Source: Anthoceros angustus
Lineage: Eukaryota; Streptophyta; Anthocerotopsida; Anthocerotales; Anthocerotaceae
Assembly (NCBI GenBank): GCA_010909165.1
Contig: MU008198.1
Span: 464,216-528,215 of the forward strand
Length of the DNA: 64,000 bases
Direction: 5' to 3'
Shown here: one piece after another, positions 34,410 to 46,757 of the stretch
Layout: each line of letters opens with the position of its first letter
How positions within the stretch are numbered: the first letter of the stretch is position 1
Notes under the pieces: generated by a model
What the model saw: only the letters and a program-made list of their open reading frames with translations
What the model was told of the DNA's origin: nothing
Databases searched by the model: none
Program-made: the position numbers and the translations under genes

Positions 34410-34537
34410 TATATAGTGTGTTACTTTTTAATTGTAGGATTTCGTGAAAGGAATCAATTTAAAGTCTACTTGCAATTGCAAAAATTTGTTTCAATGATCC
34501 TCTTGACCAAAGTCTCATGCATCTTTTACAAGATGAC

Positions 34538-34798
34538 CTAACGCATATCCGATGATAGAAGAGATCTTGTGAGATGATTTTGAGCAATTTTGGCCTTCTC
34601 TTTTAAATTAGTTGCGAACAAGTTCTTGTGACTTGTATCTCCAAGTGATTGGAATTGTTTAAGGTCATCATAATCGTAAAAGATATAACTTGATTCTACG
34701 GTCAAGAGGACAAAGAAGCACTTTGTCAAACTTTTCAAACAAGCTTTTAAAAGTTTGTGGAACGGAAAAGTTTGGTCAGCTAAGTTTTGGCAAAACAC
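34538..34798 (-). CDS. Upstream part of the minus-strand ORF, unit 5
   Basis: Eighty-six codons: LADQTFPFHKLLKACLKSLT, then ESSYIFYDYDDLKQFQSLGD and NLKEKAKIAQNHLTRSLLS. The second half overlaps in sequence with the start of the unit 7 ORF, so the original protein probably began in this region. No family recognised. Confidence 0.35.
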   Translation of the reverse strand: MFCQNLADQTFPFHKLLKACLKSLTKCFFVLLTVESSYIFYDYDDLKQFQSLGDTSHKNLFATNLKEKAKIAQNHLTRSLLSSDMR

Positions 34799-35439
34799 GA
34801 CAATTTGGGGACCAAGGCGAAGGTTACGTAGGGAAGTTTTTGCGATGGATGAAGGAGGATGACTACAATTCGTAGGAAGTAGGGGATTTGTAGGCGTCCG
34901 AGCCAGCGTAATCGAGTTTCGAGACAGAAGGTAGGTAGGTAAGTCGCTCAGGACGTCCGTAGGTGGTCCGACTTGGTTAATTGAGAGAACTCAGGGATGT
35001 CCTAGACTTAGCCGTTAACGGTAGAAAGGAGGCGAGTAGGATATGTTAGAAAACCCATTTGACACGTATATAGGGGAATTAGGGGTCTATTATGACATCC
35101 GAGAAACAAAGTTCCTTGGACACTATAAATATCCAAGCGGGTAGGAAGTCCTTGGCCTTTGGGGTTTTGTAGAAAGTTCCTTGTCGAGACCATGGTAGAA
35201 AAGGATATGAGATAGAGCCATGCATTTGAGCCAAGGAGGATAACTTCCTTGGAATTGGGCGGGGAGGGGTTCAATTTCTCGAATGTCACGCAGAGGGCTA
35301 TATATACATGTCGCTTATAATATATAGAATGAGATTTGATGATCGGGATCATCGAGGAGGACACTGGCGCACATCGAGATGGGGCGAACTAGGGACGGAT
35401 ATCAACCGGATTATCACGAGAAGGAAAAGTCGATTCGTG

Positions 35440-35700
35440 CATAAGGCAGACCATATGTCGAGGAAAGGAATCCTCTATAAGCTAGGACTAGACAAAGTAG
35501 TTCGAAGGTGTTTGAGGGCGAACAATTGCAGGCGGAGGCCCTCTACATACTAAGGAGGCGGGGGACATTATTCGCACAAGTGATGCGAAGAAGATTTTGA
35601 GCAGTTTTTGGTGGTCCACTATGCAAAGGGACATGGAAATTTATCAGAGCTGTGATGCGTGTCAAAGGATAGGAGACCACATCTCCCTAAGGGCACATCT
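35440..35700 (+). pseudogene. Ty3/gypsy integrase zinc-binding fragment, unit 5
   Basis: Shows RKGILYKLGLDKVVRRCLRA and, in another frame from 35597, FWWSTMQRDMEIYQSCDACQ. The arginine-rich VVRRCL here is closest to typical gypsy sequence (LRRCL). Confidence 0.7.
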
Positions 35701-37269
35701 CCTAAGAGAACGTTCCTCCAAGCCGAGCATGGCCCCTATGCTCTTCAACATGGGTAGGGAACAACATCCTACCCCAAGGATGCCGAATTGGAGTTCTTAC
35801 ATGCTCATGTCCAACACACCCAAGCTCCCTGAGCACATCACACACCTTGAATATATGGTACTCGTTCCCTAGCGAGCTCCTCACCAACCTCCTTAGCAAC
35901 ATTTCTCCTTAGTGAACTCCTCTCCAAATCTCCCTTGATTGACCTCGCTGCCCAATTCTCGAGGCCACCACGATGGCCCCTTTCACATTTGCTTGCAGCC
36001 CAAATACAAATTTCGCCTTCCTCAAGTGAATCCCCATCGCGATTCCTTCACCATGTTGGCCCGGATCCCCAAAGCTCACTCATAACTGGCTTGCAACAAG
36101 ACCTAGGCCCCTCCTAGCATTTGCGACCACACCTCGTAATCATGTCAATTCCACCAGCTTGGTTGTGCGAGCAAAAGGCAAAGGCTTGCCTTCTTCACAA
36201 TTCACACCCTTCGAGCCCACAACCAAGACTCCACTCACATTGCAAGGTCATCACCTCCTAAGTTCCACTAATCACAAGCTCCAGTTCATGGCCTCACGCT
36301 TAGCTCACAAGGCACAAATTTCTCCCAAAATCCCAACTTCCGTGACACTCTATCTTGGCTTCTCCACACCTTAGCTCCAAAAGTTGAGCTCTTGCCTCTG
36401 ACACCCACGATAACGCCGCGCCTCTTCCAACTTGCATGCCTTACAATTAGCCTGCTACTTCCAAAGACACACTCCTTGCAGCTCCTAGCTCCTTCCAACT
36501 ATGTGCCCAGAACTTCCAAGCCGCCTTTAAGCACCGCTCGCCAAACATACATTCCTATTTTATCTACTTAAACTAGGGGTTCCAAATCAATCACTAATTC
36601 CCTTTGCACATATAGTCTATGGGGCAAGATTCTACCCTACCCGCTCATCTATCTAGGCTTGAGAAACTTCCAAATTCCTACCCTTGTCCCTAACTTTCTG
36701 GATGGCTCAAGAAGAAACACTCGTTACTCACCGATCACTTTGAATAAAGATTGAACCAAAATGAACCGAATCGGATCAAAATGACAAAGGGACCCAAACT
36801 TTTGCGTTGCACGCTCACTCCATGAATAACTCAAGGTTATCTTCAAGTGTACTGCGAATGATGAAAGTATTGCTAATTTGTGTGCCGCAATGCAACGAGG
36901 CCTACCAAGCAAGATTTTACTTTCATTTATTTCCACCGAGTACCTAAACTAGTTAATGGACAACAATGATGGATATTTGGGGTCGTTGTCATGGGTCGTA
37001 AATACATTATGAAGGAAACAAAATCATCGAAGGATCCAAATAGTTGGGTGATGGATTTGTATTATCAATATCTTTTCAAAGGTTAGGCGAGAAGTGATAT
37101 GGGATACGATTTCAAAGTTGAACTAGTATGTCGACACCTTATATATGGATGAAATTCATATTCGCATTTAGATTTAGATTCGGATATTTGGGACTGGCTT
37201 CCACCACTAGAAGCTAGCTAGTTGTTGATGAGGAGGAAAGTGATCATTTTTATTATTTCTAGCGCATGA

Positions 37270-37625
37270 GCTGGACGATGATTCACGTGACATGTTTCAT
37301 TTATATGTATATTCTTTAGCCATAGGTCAATGGACGGTTCAAGAATTCAACCAAAAAGAAACATAGGTGACATGTTCATCGAATCGTAAGTCACTATCGA
37401 GATGGAGTTAATATTACTTTGATTGCACATGTTGTAGACGACAATTATGATGTATTATTTGAGCTGGTGTCATTTGATAATGAGATAATTACAAGTCGCA
37501 AACCTTTATGAGTGGAAACCCTCTTGAGCCTTTAAATTTACATCCATATGGTGAAGTACGGAAATTGGATTTGTTGCCCACAATGGACACTTTTATGGTA
37601 TGGATGGTAAAAGAAGGGTAAGAAG
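37270..37625 (+). pseudogene. Unknown plus-strand ORF module, unit 5 (broken)
   Basis: Same stretch as the unit 7 copy, with a deletion near 37390-37410 that removes part of the RFGVN segment and a frame break near 37500. Confidence 0.4.
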
Positions 37626-38851
37626 TTTTCTATCGCCATCTAAAAGCGTAACCAACAAGCGCTCAAGTGGGAAAGTTTAATCACGAGGACTTTGCAATAC
37701 AAAGCCTATTTGCACGTTGTTCCACCTAGTCAATGGAAGTGTTTGGAATTGGCGACTTTATATATTTACATTTTTTGTAGTTAAGAAATCGAAAAGACGG
37801 AAAAGATGATAGGAGTTGTGTACATTACCTTATCTCGCAACAATATAATTTACAATGGATGGAGAATTGTGTTTCAAGATGAAATTGTCAACCCCATGAG
37901 GACATGAAGCCTAGAAGGACCAACTTCCATTTTGGGGTGTTCAAAATTTTTCATGTTTGTTCATCATCTAGAAATGATCTACTTGACAAAAGTCTAAATA
38001 AGTATACTAGAATTTAGATACAAAACCGATTCTTACAACATAGATAAATCAAATAGCGATTCTTGAAAAGAAATCTTTTTAGTCCACGGACAATGTAATC
38101 TCGAAAGAAATTATATCTTGTTGTATCTTTCATTGCTTATTTGTCCCCTTAAATCGAGGTTGACAACGGGGCTAGTCCCTTCGAGGTCCAGAGAGAGTTG
38201 TTCCATCACCCCTTGTAGATGGGGACTTCCTATCTCTTGCATATTTATAAAGTCTCCACTCTCTCTATTTTTGTCCAGATTTTTCACGAATGTATCTTTA
38301 CCTTTTTTTTACTTTAAATTTTACATACATTGATTCACATGAATTCCATAGCTGAATAATTGTAGAAATAAAAATAATATAATACTATTTTATTTCCTTT
38401 TCGACGCATGAAAACTAAAGTGCCTCAACAAAGTGAACAAAGTTTGAGTGCCTAAGGTAGGAACATAGTCGGAGTGGCGGTAAAATATGGACAACTAAAA
38501 ATGCACGTCAAATTAGGTTCTTATTGTCATTTCCACGATGCGGCAAAGTTAGGTTTCTCATAGCATGGCACAAATGATATGATGACATGGACGGTGATTC
38601 TGGTATGGGTAGGGGTACGCAAAATGTGGTGAACTCAAACTTTGAGGCACGCCACGCTGCAGCATGAACACAAAGAGTGTGGTGATATGGATTGCCTCGA
38701 TAGCATAGCGCCATGCACGGCAACAAGGGCGGCCACCGCGCTCTATATGAGTGGAGCTCACGAATGGAGCGACCTCGGGATGGCATGAGCTTGCATCGCA
38801 AGTCCTCATTTCGCTACTATATCTACCCAAAGTTATCAACAAATCCTCGAA

Positions 38852-39144
38852 GTTATTTTATGAATATAAATACAAGTTATTTAGAGATACTAATTATAAG
38901 ATAATAATTATTAAATAGAAAATAGCTGATAAATAGGATCATTGTCTAAATAATAACCCCTTAAAACCAACTAGAAAACCCCAACTAACACGGTACCAAC
39001 AAACCCAACGCCTAACCTATGAAAACCAAGAACAAGTAGGTAGTTCTAGAGGATTCTGGACCCTTCTTGGTGACCAAAAGCCCGTCTACATAATGTACAA
39101 GAACAAGTAAAGAGGCCCAATTTCCAAAGCTCTCCGCGGTAGCA
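38852..39144 (+). repeat. 5' LTR (truncated)
   Basis: Matches 44560-44855, starting near TGAATATAAATACAAG and ending GGTAGCA just before the PBS. The first ~80 nt of the 3' LTR (from 44482) have no counterpart here. Confidence 0.85.
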
Positions 39145-39147
39145 TCT

Positions 39148-39158
39148 TGGTATCGAGC
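39148..39158 (+). other. Primer-binding site, initiator tRNA-Met type
   Basis: TGGTATCGAGC lies 3 nt after the 5' LTR end. The standard plant PBS reads TGGTATCAGAGC, so one base is missing. Confidence 0.75.
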
Positions 39159-39244
39159 CCACCCATCATCCGGGATCAAGGATCTTAGATCGGCAGATCA
39201 ACTTAGGCTAAATCATAGAGACATGTGTGAGAATCCTTTGACAC

Positions 39245-41215
39245 ATGAGCAACAAAGGACCAAACAAGGGAAAGATTCTAGAATTTGAGGTCATCAAAGC
39301 AATCATTCCATTCAGTGAACTCGAGTACAATCTTCAAGACCTTGTTGACCCGCTGTCGGTAGTTGAAGGTACCGCATGTGTGGTGAGAGAAATCCACACA
39401 AGAGCGGGCAAGAACTCCAAGGGAGTGATTACCGAATCATTACGTAATCCGGCCAAGCAAAATGAGTGATCATGTCCACCTTTTGAGGTGGATCGCATGA
39501 TCTCTAGTGGAAGCGATGAGGATCACCCTTGAAGGGATTGGGGACCGGTCCGGCCGGCGCGCCAACAGCCAACAATTCCGAGGGCGGGCGACTCACCGAC
39601 ATCCATGCGTTGGGAAAAGAGCCCGTGGAGACTAAGGGCAAAAGGCGACGCCATGAACTCTTGAGGAGGCTTCACATCCAGCTAGGAGCGGAAGCCCAAC
39701 AAGAGGACTTTGCAACCGAATTCAAAGAAGGCTGAGCTCAGCTTGCACCAATTACATAACCTACGGCGTCCCGTAAACGGGTGGGACCAGCCACAACGGA
39801 ACTCGATAACTGCAAACACCAAGCTCAAGATCACCAAGGAGAGTTGACCGAGGTTGCGATTTTGCTTTTGGAAGGAGAACCCAAGTGGTTGAACACACTG
39901 TGAGGAGTTGCGGCATCATTCTCGTGCCAAGGCCAGCTGGAGAAGGTTGAGGAATCCATTGGCAAGCTTGAGATGCAAGTGGGGAGGCCAGTCTTGGAGA
40001 GGCTGTTCTGCTACTGAGCCATCACCCCTAGGCGCTCGTCCATCCCCACCACGCCAAGAAACTCTGTGCCCACCCAAGTTGCTGATGGCACACAACACTC
40101 AACACCCCTTGCCACATTGAGGCCTTTGACTCACGAATCAGATGGAAGGAGAAGGGAGACATTCACCAACCAATCCAAGCGACCGTGAGTTGAGTGTTGA
40201 AGATGGGGAGCGAGGAAACTTGTTGTGGAGCTCCAACGCGAGAAGGACAACAAAGAAATTCAGGCCATGGTGACGGCCCTTGCCTCATGAGGTATGAGCA
40301 CCGGAACACTCCAGGGAGGTCGAGTGGAGAGGAGCAAGGAAGAGAAGAACATCACTTCAAACCCAAACCCCAACTCGACAAGGAGCTACAACGCAAGATC
40401 AAGATGCCATTTGATGGAAGTACAAAGGATGCTCAAAGCGTATATGATTGGTTAGACAAACTTGACAAATACCTCCGCTTTCCTCGACAAGGATGATCTG
40501 CCAAAGATCAATGCGTGATGTGTTTGGAAGGGTCCTATCTTCTAGGAAAAGCAGTTGATCCGGGCATGGAGTCCCCAATTTACTCGCCGCCTTCCGGCAA
40601 GTTTTCCTTGAGCACTTCGCGGAACCACCGTAAAGACTTGTATCGCAATTCAGAAGATATACCAACAAGGATCTCGAGTATCTGACAAATTCCTTCAACT
40701 CACACTTGATATGCCCAGCGAAGGAGGTATATGGAAAAATTTATCGATAAGTTTGAGTTAAGAGCGATGTGAATCGACAAACCCAAACTCGTGGAGGCGA
40801 TGAAGGCCGCCATGAACTATGGCACAAACAAATACAAGCATCTCTCTGCAGCACCTTCCAAGCCTAAGTGGAACAAGTCACCAACGCCGGAGAAAAACCG
40901 ACGCTCAAAATTCTCACCGGCGAGCGGAGGAGTACAAGAAGGCAAGAAAGTGCTTCACCAGTGGATCGATCACGGCTCCAAGTCTGTCCCTTCCGTAAGG
41001 ACTTCATTAGTCAAGTTGAAGGAAACAGCAAGTCTACTGTGAATAGCAACTCTGCGACCCAAGAGTGGGAAGGCAATCTCCATCACGAGGTTAGAGAACG
41101 GCCAGTTTATTTTCAGCCATGCATGCAAGTTGTGTTCAAACGATGTCAACTTGCTCATGTCCCAATCAAGTTAGAGATCGGCCTATCGAGTCCGCGCCAC
41201 GTGGTTGCTTGACTG
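39245..41215 (+). pseudogene. Gag remains of the Ty3/gypsy element
   Basis: A first open stretch (39245-39469) is of unknown match. The capsid-like part is at about 40395-40800: KMPFDGSTKDAQSVYDWLDK, a partly frameshifted LEGSYLLGKAVD, and later FIDKFELRAM and EAMKAAMNYGTNKY. A degenerate zinc-knuckle-like KCF-type motif in two frames lies near 40945-41000 (CPFRKDF). At least four frame breaks are visible. Confidence 0.75.
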
Positions 41216-41699
41216 GGCTAGCCACCATTATGTGTCCAAGGCGGCGAGAGCAGCCCGCAATCCAGAAAACCGGTCAGAGCAGGACGCCTAGGTGAAAAGA
41301 AAACCGAAGAACAAAGGTGGAGGCGAGCTTACCTTTCCGGTGGCTTCAAGGAGGTCCTCAAGTTGATGATGTCATCTCTTTGCCATGATCGATCATAGGC
41401 AAGCCATGGTTAGCAAGTCATTCTAGCATGCTAGAAGTCAATCGACGGACAATGTTAGGCGCCTGCATGACAATCACACATATGTCATGCAAGGAGAGCA
41501 ATACATCCGACAAGCAAGTCATTGCCTCGCCTCAATAAAGCAATCGCCCATGGCGATTCATATAGCAAAGCTGAAAAAGTCGCCTTAGAAGGTACCCCTA
41601 ATCTAGGCAGAGACACAAGCTCATGAGGACCGCTACCACGGTCCATGAAGGATTACTCAGAATACAAGGACGTGTTTGCAGGCCCAGAGGCCTCCTAGA

Positions 41700-42445
41700 A
41701 GACATGTGGACCACTCCATCGAGCTCCCGCCACAAGCCGTTAACATCCACACAGACATCCGCTCGAGAATGAAGAGATAAAAACAAGTTGATGAGTTCTT
41801 GCAAAGGGGTTTGTCACACCTTGTCACCCTTTGAGCTCCAGTTTTGGTTGCGGGGGATGGAGGGTGGCGACTGCATCGACTACCGGGTCTCAACCGCACA
41901 AACAAGAATGTCTACCGATGCCGGGATAGATGAAATCTGACACGTATGGGGCTAGGTCTCACCAAGATAGATCTGTGTCCGTTTCCATCGATCCGGATCA
42001 AAGAAGGAGATGAACACAAAACATCGTACAGCATGGGCATTTGAATTCAAGGTGATGCCCTTGCTTACAAACGCTGCCACCTTCCAATGTCTCATGCAAG
42101 AAATCTTACGACCCTTCTGGGACATGGAGTTGAGGTATTTCTAGACGATATCCTTGTGTACACGATTCAAGAACACACCACCACCTTAGACGGTGCTTGA
42201 CTGCTGCGGGCTAACAAGTTCTTGGCCAAGAGAAGTAAGTGTGTGTTCATGAGAGAAGAGTGTGAATACCTTGGTCATATTATCGTACTGGTATTCAAGT
42301 GGACTCCGCAAGGTGAAGGCGGTCATGGATCGCCATTACCCCAAGACATCGCCCAACCCGGGATTTTTGGGTATGGCGGTTTCTATCGGCGTTTCATTAA
42401 GGGTTTCAGCAATTGCTGTCCCCATGATGCCCTTAGGAATTGAGC
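41700..42445 (+). pseudogene. Reverse transcriptase remains
   Basis: Motifs in order but in shifting frames: HSIELPPQAV (41710), a DGGWR piece (about 41860), TKIDL, RIKEGDEHKT with FEFKVMPLLTNAATFQCLMQ (about 41990-42100), the catalytic FLDDILVYT (42138-42161), and AKRSKCVFMREECEYLGHII (42222-42290). The second catalytic Asp pair (DD) is intact but the protein is not. Confidence 0.85.
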
Positions 42446-42499
42446 AAGTCCTTACACCTAGGGCGGCACTTGCCTTTTTGAGCGCTTGAAGCAAGCTCT

Positions 42500-42845
42500 T
42501 AGCTCAAACAGGCTTGCGCGGACCATGCACCCTATACAATCCACACCGTGCGCCGGATTTCGCTATGGGAGCAAATCCGCACAAGATGGCAGCTATTGCA
42601 TATGAGTCAAGGAACTAGGGTGCATGCTAAACTATGCAAAGGCACGATAAGGAAATGCTTGCTATTACACATGCTCTCAAAGTCCGGCGCATTACTGTTA
42701 GGGTCGAAAGTGGTGTGTCATCGATCACCATTCCTTGCAAGATTTCTCTCACCCAACCTCAATGCCGTGCAACAGAGTATTTCGACTTCAACCCGAAATT
42801 GAGATGTGTCCGCCCTTCAAATGTAGTTCGACGCCTTGAGTAGGC
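42500..42845 (+). pseudogene. RNase H remains
   Basis: KEMLAITHALKVRR (42645 on) matches the gypsy RNase H core, followed in another frame by LLGSKVVCHRSPFLARFLS. The end reads VRPSNVV, matching the usual GKxNVVADALSR junction in broken form. Confidence 0.75.
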
Positions 42846-42989
42846 GTGCTTGCACACTTATGACAACCCAAACAAATTCATGAAGGGATGGATTCCCCAT
42901 GACCCACATATTTCTACAAGCAATTACTAGCAGATGCTATGGCGGAGTTCCCACAAAGACTTACCTAGTACTCTCGGGGATGCCTACAT

Positions 42990-43990
42990 TAAGGGGAAGA
43001 TTGGTCATCCTTCACAACAATGAGTGAAACAATCCATTTTGCATGATATGCATGATTCACCTATTTCCGCCATCCGGTATTGATAAAACTTATGCCAAAG
43101 TCCGGAGCATTTTTATTGGGAAGGTATGCGTTGATTGTATAGAGTGGGTGCGCTCTTGTCGACCTCAACAAGCCAAGCCAAGTCATGAGAAACAACTGTT
43201 TGCTCCTACCTCTACAAATCTCAAAGGGTCGCTGTGTCGATTTCCATGGATTTTATAACACATTTGCCAGTGCACTGCCTGGAAAGGATAGCATCCGGGT
43301 GGTGATGATAGGTTCTCCAAGGTCGCCATTTTATTCCACCTCCACTATCATGCCTCCAAGTTAGCGGATATTTATTCGAGATCTTCACACGGCCCCGAGG
43401 ATATTGTGTCCGACCGAGATACCAAGTTCACATCCGGATTTTGGCGGGCCTTCATCGAAACCACAGGGATCAAGCAGAACATGTCGAAGATATCACCCGT
43501 AATCCGACGGCAAACCGAGAAGCAAAACCGTTTTAGAGGACATGCTCTCACTTCACACATGAAAAGCAAACAAGGTGGGAGGAACTCCTTCCCGTGCTCG
43601 AGTATGCCTACAATTCTTGAAACATGCGCCAGGGGTTACACCATTCAAGCCGCTCTATGGGAGACTCCTCCACCCCCGGCTTATGGCCCAGCAATGAGAA
43701 GTGGCGCACAAGTGGCGTAAGACATTTGGCATGAGGTGAAGTTGGCTAAGGAGAAATTGCAAGTCGCCCAAGACCGAGCTGCAAGTCGGCCAACAAACGA
43801 CGCCGGAGGTCGGCTACAACATTGGACAACCGGTGGTTGCGAGTGAAACCTCACGGTACCACGAACTCATCCATAAGCGTGTTGGCTTTGACGGTGGCTA
43901 TTCGTGTGTCACGACGAGTCAACCTCACGCTATCGCTTGACCCGGCAATTGAAGCTGCAGACATTCCATGTGTCCTTCAAACCCGTCATT
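42990..43990 (+). pseudogene. Integrase remains
   Basis: HHCC region near 43040-43170 (GIDKTYAKVRSIF and CIEWVRSCRPQQAKPS), a core with DRFSKVAI near 43305 in one frame, VSDRDTKFTSGFWRAFIETT at 43406, and a C-terminal WHEVKLAKEKLQVAQDRA near 43725. The catalytic Asp of SDRD is present. Several frameshifts lie between. Confidence 0.85.
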
Positions 43991-44470
43991 GACGCCCACC
44001 AACCTCAGCACCCACATGCCTCGCTCAGCCCACGCCGATCGAGCTTATTCCATCCGCCCATATGCCATTAAGCCCTTTCCCGGTTGGTCACCACGCACGA
44101 CCGTATCGCCCGATCCCACCAGCTCGACCATTCCTGCCAACCCCAACTGCCCAAGAATCACCAGATCGGGCCAGGCGCAACACGCCCACAACTCGGATCC
44201 GCTTTTCCTACCATGTTACACGTGGCACCACACCATGCGGGCGATGCCCAACCCGCCAGAGGCCTCCGCCTCACTCACCCTTTGATCCGACCACAGCCTG
44301 ATGACCTTCAACCGCTCGTCCCTCCCATGCTCCAACAAATTGCTTTTGCAGCCGGGACGAACTGATTTACTGGCCACCGATTTTTAGTGGCATGGAGTGG
44401 TGAAGAACGATAAACTTTTTACAATTTCCTCATTTGTGCACAATGGCAGCAGCCAGGACCGGCCACCCTT

Positions 44471-44481
44471 AGTGGGGAGAA
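44471..44481 (+). other. Polypurine tract
   Basis: AGTGGGGAGAA directly precedes the TG that opens the 3' LTR, the expected place and composition for plus-strand priming. Confidence 0.65.
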
Positions 44482-44855
44482 TGAAACGAGCGCTCTTACC
44501 AAAGACGGAACGCCACTTCCAGATAAACGGTGGTAAGAACCGCCTAGAAGGTACCTATTTTAGTGAATATAAATACAAGTTATTTAGAGATACTAATTAT
44601 AAGATAATAATTATTAAATAGAAAATAGCTGATAAATAGGATCATTGTCTCAGAATATAATAACGATTAAACCAACTAGAAAAACCCCAACTAACACGGT
44701 ACCAACAAACCCAACGCCTAACCTATGAAAACCAAGAACAAGTAGGTAGTTCTAGAGCGGGACTCGGATGGTCTTGGCGTGACCAAAAGCCCGTCTACAT
44801 AATGTACAAGAACAAGTAAAGATCCAATTCTCCGAAGTCTCTCCGCGCGGTAGCA
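44482..44855 (+). repeat. 3' LTR
   Basis: 374 nt from TGAAACGAGC to GGTAGCA, so it begins TG and ends CA. It matches the 5' LTR over its last ~300 nt with several small indels. Confidence 0.85.
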
Positions 44856-45585
44856 TTGCATCGTGCAAGTCCCTCATTTCGCACTCATATCTAGCACCAA
44901 AAGTTTGCCAACAAAGCGATCCTCGCCCAAGCTCCTTTAAATTTGCAAATTTATACATGAAGCTAATCGCACCATCCCGGCAAACGCTTGAAAGAGGTCG
45001 ACGAATGTACGTCCTATTGGAGTGATGCCCCTTTAGCTGCATGATGATCTAGGGCCCTTTACCCTTTCCTCACCATATCCTACAATCACCACATGTCCAC
45101 CACATCCTTCCCGGCCATAGACATGGGCATCATGTATGAAGCTTCTTCCCTTGGTACATAGCACCTAATTGTCGACGACACGCACACAAGGCCCACACCT
45201 ATAGGTGAGTATCGATACTTTGTATTTTATATTTTTATAACTTAAATAGTTAAATACAAAAATATAAAATTTGATATATATAGTAAATATATTTGCAAGT
45301 AACAAATAATACATGCCGCATGGAGAAGAAAATAAAAGGGCTTTTATTAAAGGAGAAGAGATGGGGTAAGCCCATCTACCTTTCAAAGGCTAACACTAGC
45401 TAGGGACCTCAAGGGTCCGTGTAAGCAAGCAACTAAGCTCGAATCTAAAATCTATGGCTCTGCAATATCATGACTAAGTAGGTTTTAGAGGATGTGAGCA
45501 CGCTTTGGTGGCTCGATTCACGTATGAAAACGGTGTGCCACAGGATCACCTGGACCAATCGAGGTGTCACCATGATCACCTGTTA

Positions 45586-45953
45586 TCATTGTCGTCCTAA
45601 GGATGCCTCGTGCGAGCGCCCGTTGGAGAGCAATGGACACATGTTGTGGAAAGAAAGCTGTGAAGTCCAAGAGCTAGGAAGCCCCACACCATGTATGTGA
45701 CCGTGAAAGGCTTGAGCGCAGCACTTGATAAATTTATCAAAGTCCTCAGCCAATGTGCCATACATTTGGAAAGCGAGCAAAATGAAGAGCTGGTGCACTT
45801 CATGTTGTCACACTTAGTTTCAGAGACTTGATCACCACGGACGAGGTACATGATGAGATGAGCCCTAATTGACCTTGCTTGACCGCATGGAGAAGCACAC
45901 GGCCACCACGTCTCACGTGAAAAAGATATGGCGTGTTGCAAATGGCATTCCAT
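45586..45953 (-). pseudogene. Minus-strand segment related to 7944-8040
   Basis: One frame reads HQLFILLAFQMYGTLAEDFD and KFIKCCAQAFHGHIHGVGLP, related to the fragment at 7944-8040. The neighbouring frame is open for 118 codons as well. Equivalent segments exist at about 16303-16560, 26569-26883, 33042-33341 and 51906-52226, mostly with breaks. Confidence 0.45.
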
Positions 45954-46616
45954 AGTTCCTCATATTCATCTTCTTGTGGAGTAAGAATGTCTTGAGTGAA
46001 TGTCTTAAGGACGTCTTCTTCATATTTGTTTTCCTCTTCAATAAAAATATCTTTCTCATATTCATTTTCTTGCTCTATAAAAATATCTAAGTTCTCCTCA
46101 TATTGGTTTACTTCTTCTAAGAGAAATTCTTCGTTCTCATATTCATTTTTTCTTCATAAAAATGTACCTAGACCTAAGATGCGTAGAAATGTCCTCGGCA
46201 TATTGGTTTACCTCTTGAGTAGAAATGTCCTCCTCATATTCGTCTTGAGTAAAATGTATTGCTCATATTCGTGTTCTTCACTAAAAATATGCTTGTCGTT
46301 ATAATCGATTTCTTCTTCATTTTCCTTGTAGTAGTTTCTTCTTCATCTTCTTTATATTCTTTTCTTCATCATTTTCCTTATAGTTATTCCCTCTTCAGCA
46401 AAAATATTTTTGCATAATCTTCTTCCTCTTGTTAGAAATATTCCTCATCATCATCTTCATCCTCACCAAGAATATCTTCGTCATTAGTGAAGGAGTTGCT
46501 ACATTCAATTTCTTCATACCTTGGACCTTGACGATTTTTTCATGTCTTCCACATCAAGATGAATGTCTTGCTCATATTTGCTTTCTTTGTCTTGAACTAT
46601 TATGCTCATACTCATT

Positions 46617-46757
46617 TTCCTCTTCCTCTTCCTCATTTTCTACATAATCTTCTACATAATCTTCTTCTTCTTCTTCTACATAATCTTCTTCTTCTTCTTC
46701 TTCTTCTACATAATCTTCTTCTTCTTCTTCTTCTTCTTCTTCTTCTTCTTCTTCATC
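46617..46757. repeat. TTC/GAA microsatellite tract, unit 6
   Basis: TTC runs with four CTACATAA spacers. Two spacers are back to back near 46640. Confidence 0.85.

Larger units (their letters stand above)
38852..44855 (+). mobile_element. Decayed Ty3/gypsy LTR retrotransposon
   Basis: About 6.0 kb with direct LTRs, an initiator-Met-type PBS, gag-like and pol-like remains in the order gag, RT, RNase H, integrase, and a purine-rich tract before the 3' LTR. All reading frames are cut by stops and frameshifts, so it is not autonomous. It lies in the same orientation as the unit's integrase fragment. No chromodomain is evident after the integrase. Confidence 0.9.
32578..45127. repeat. Array unit 5 (holds a retrotransposon)
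   Basis: Unit modules occupy 32578-38851 and 44856-45127. The Ty3/gypsy element lies between. About 60-70 nt of unit sequence, starting TTGCATCG, is present on both sides of the element. Confidence 0.9.

Noticed and set aside
39529-40120. Separate host genes in the gag region of the retrotransposon
   Set aside because: They lie between the PBS and capsid-like motifs in the same orientation and are best read as decayed gag.
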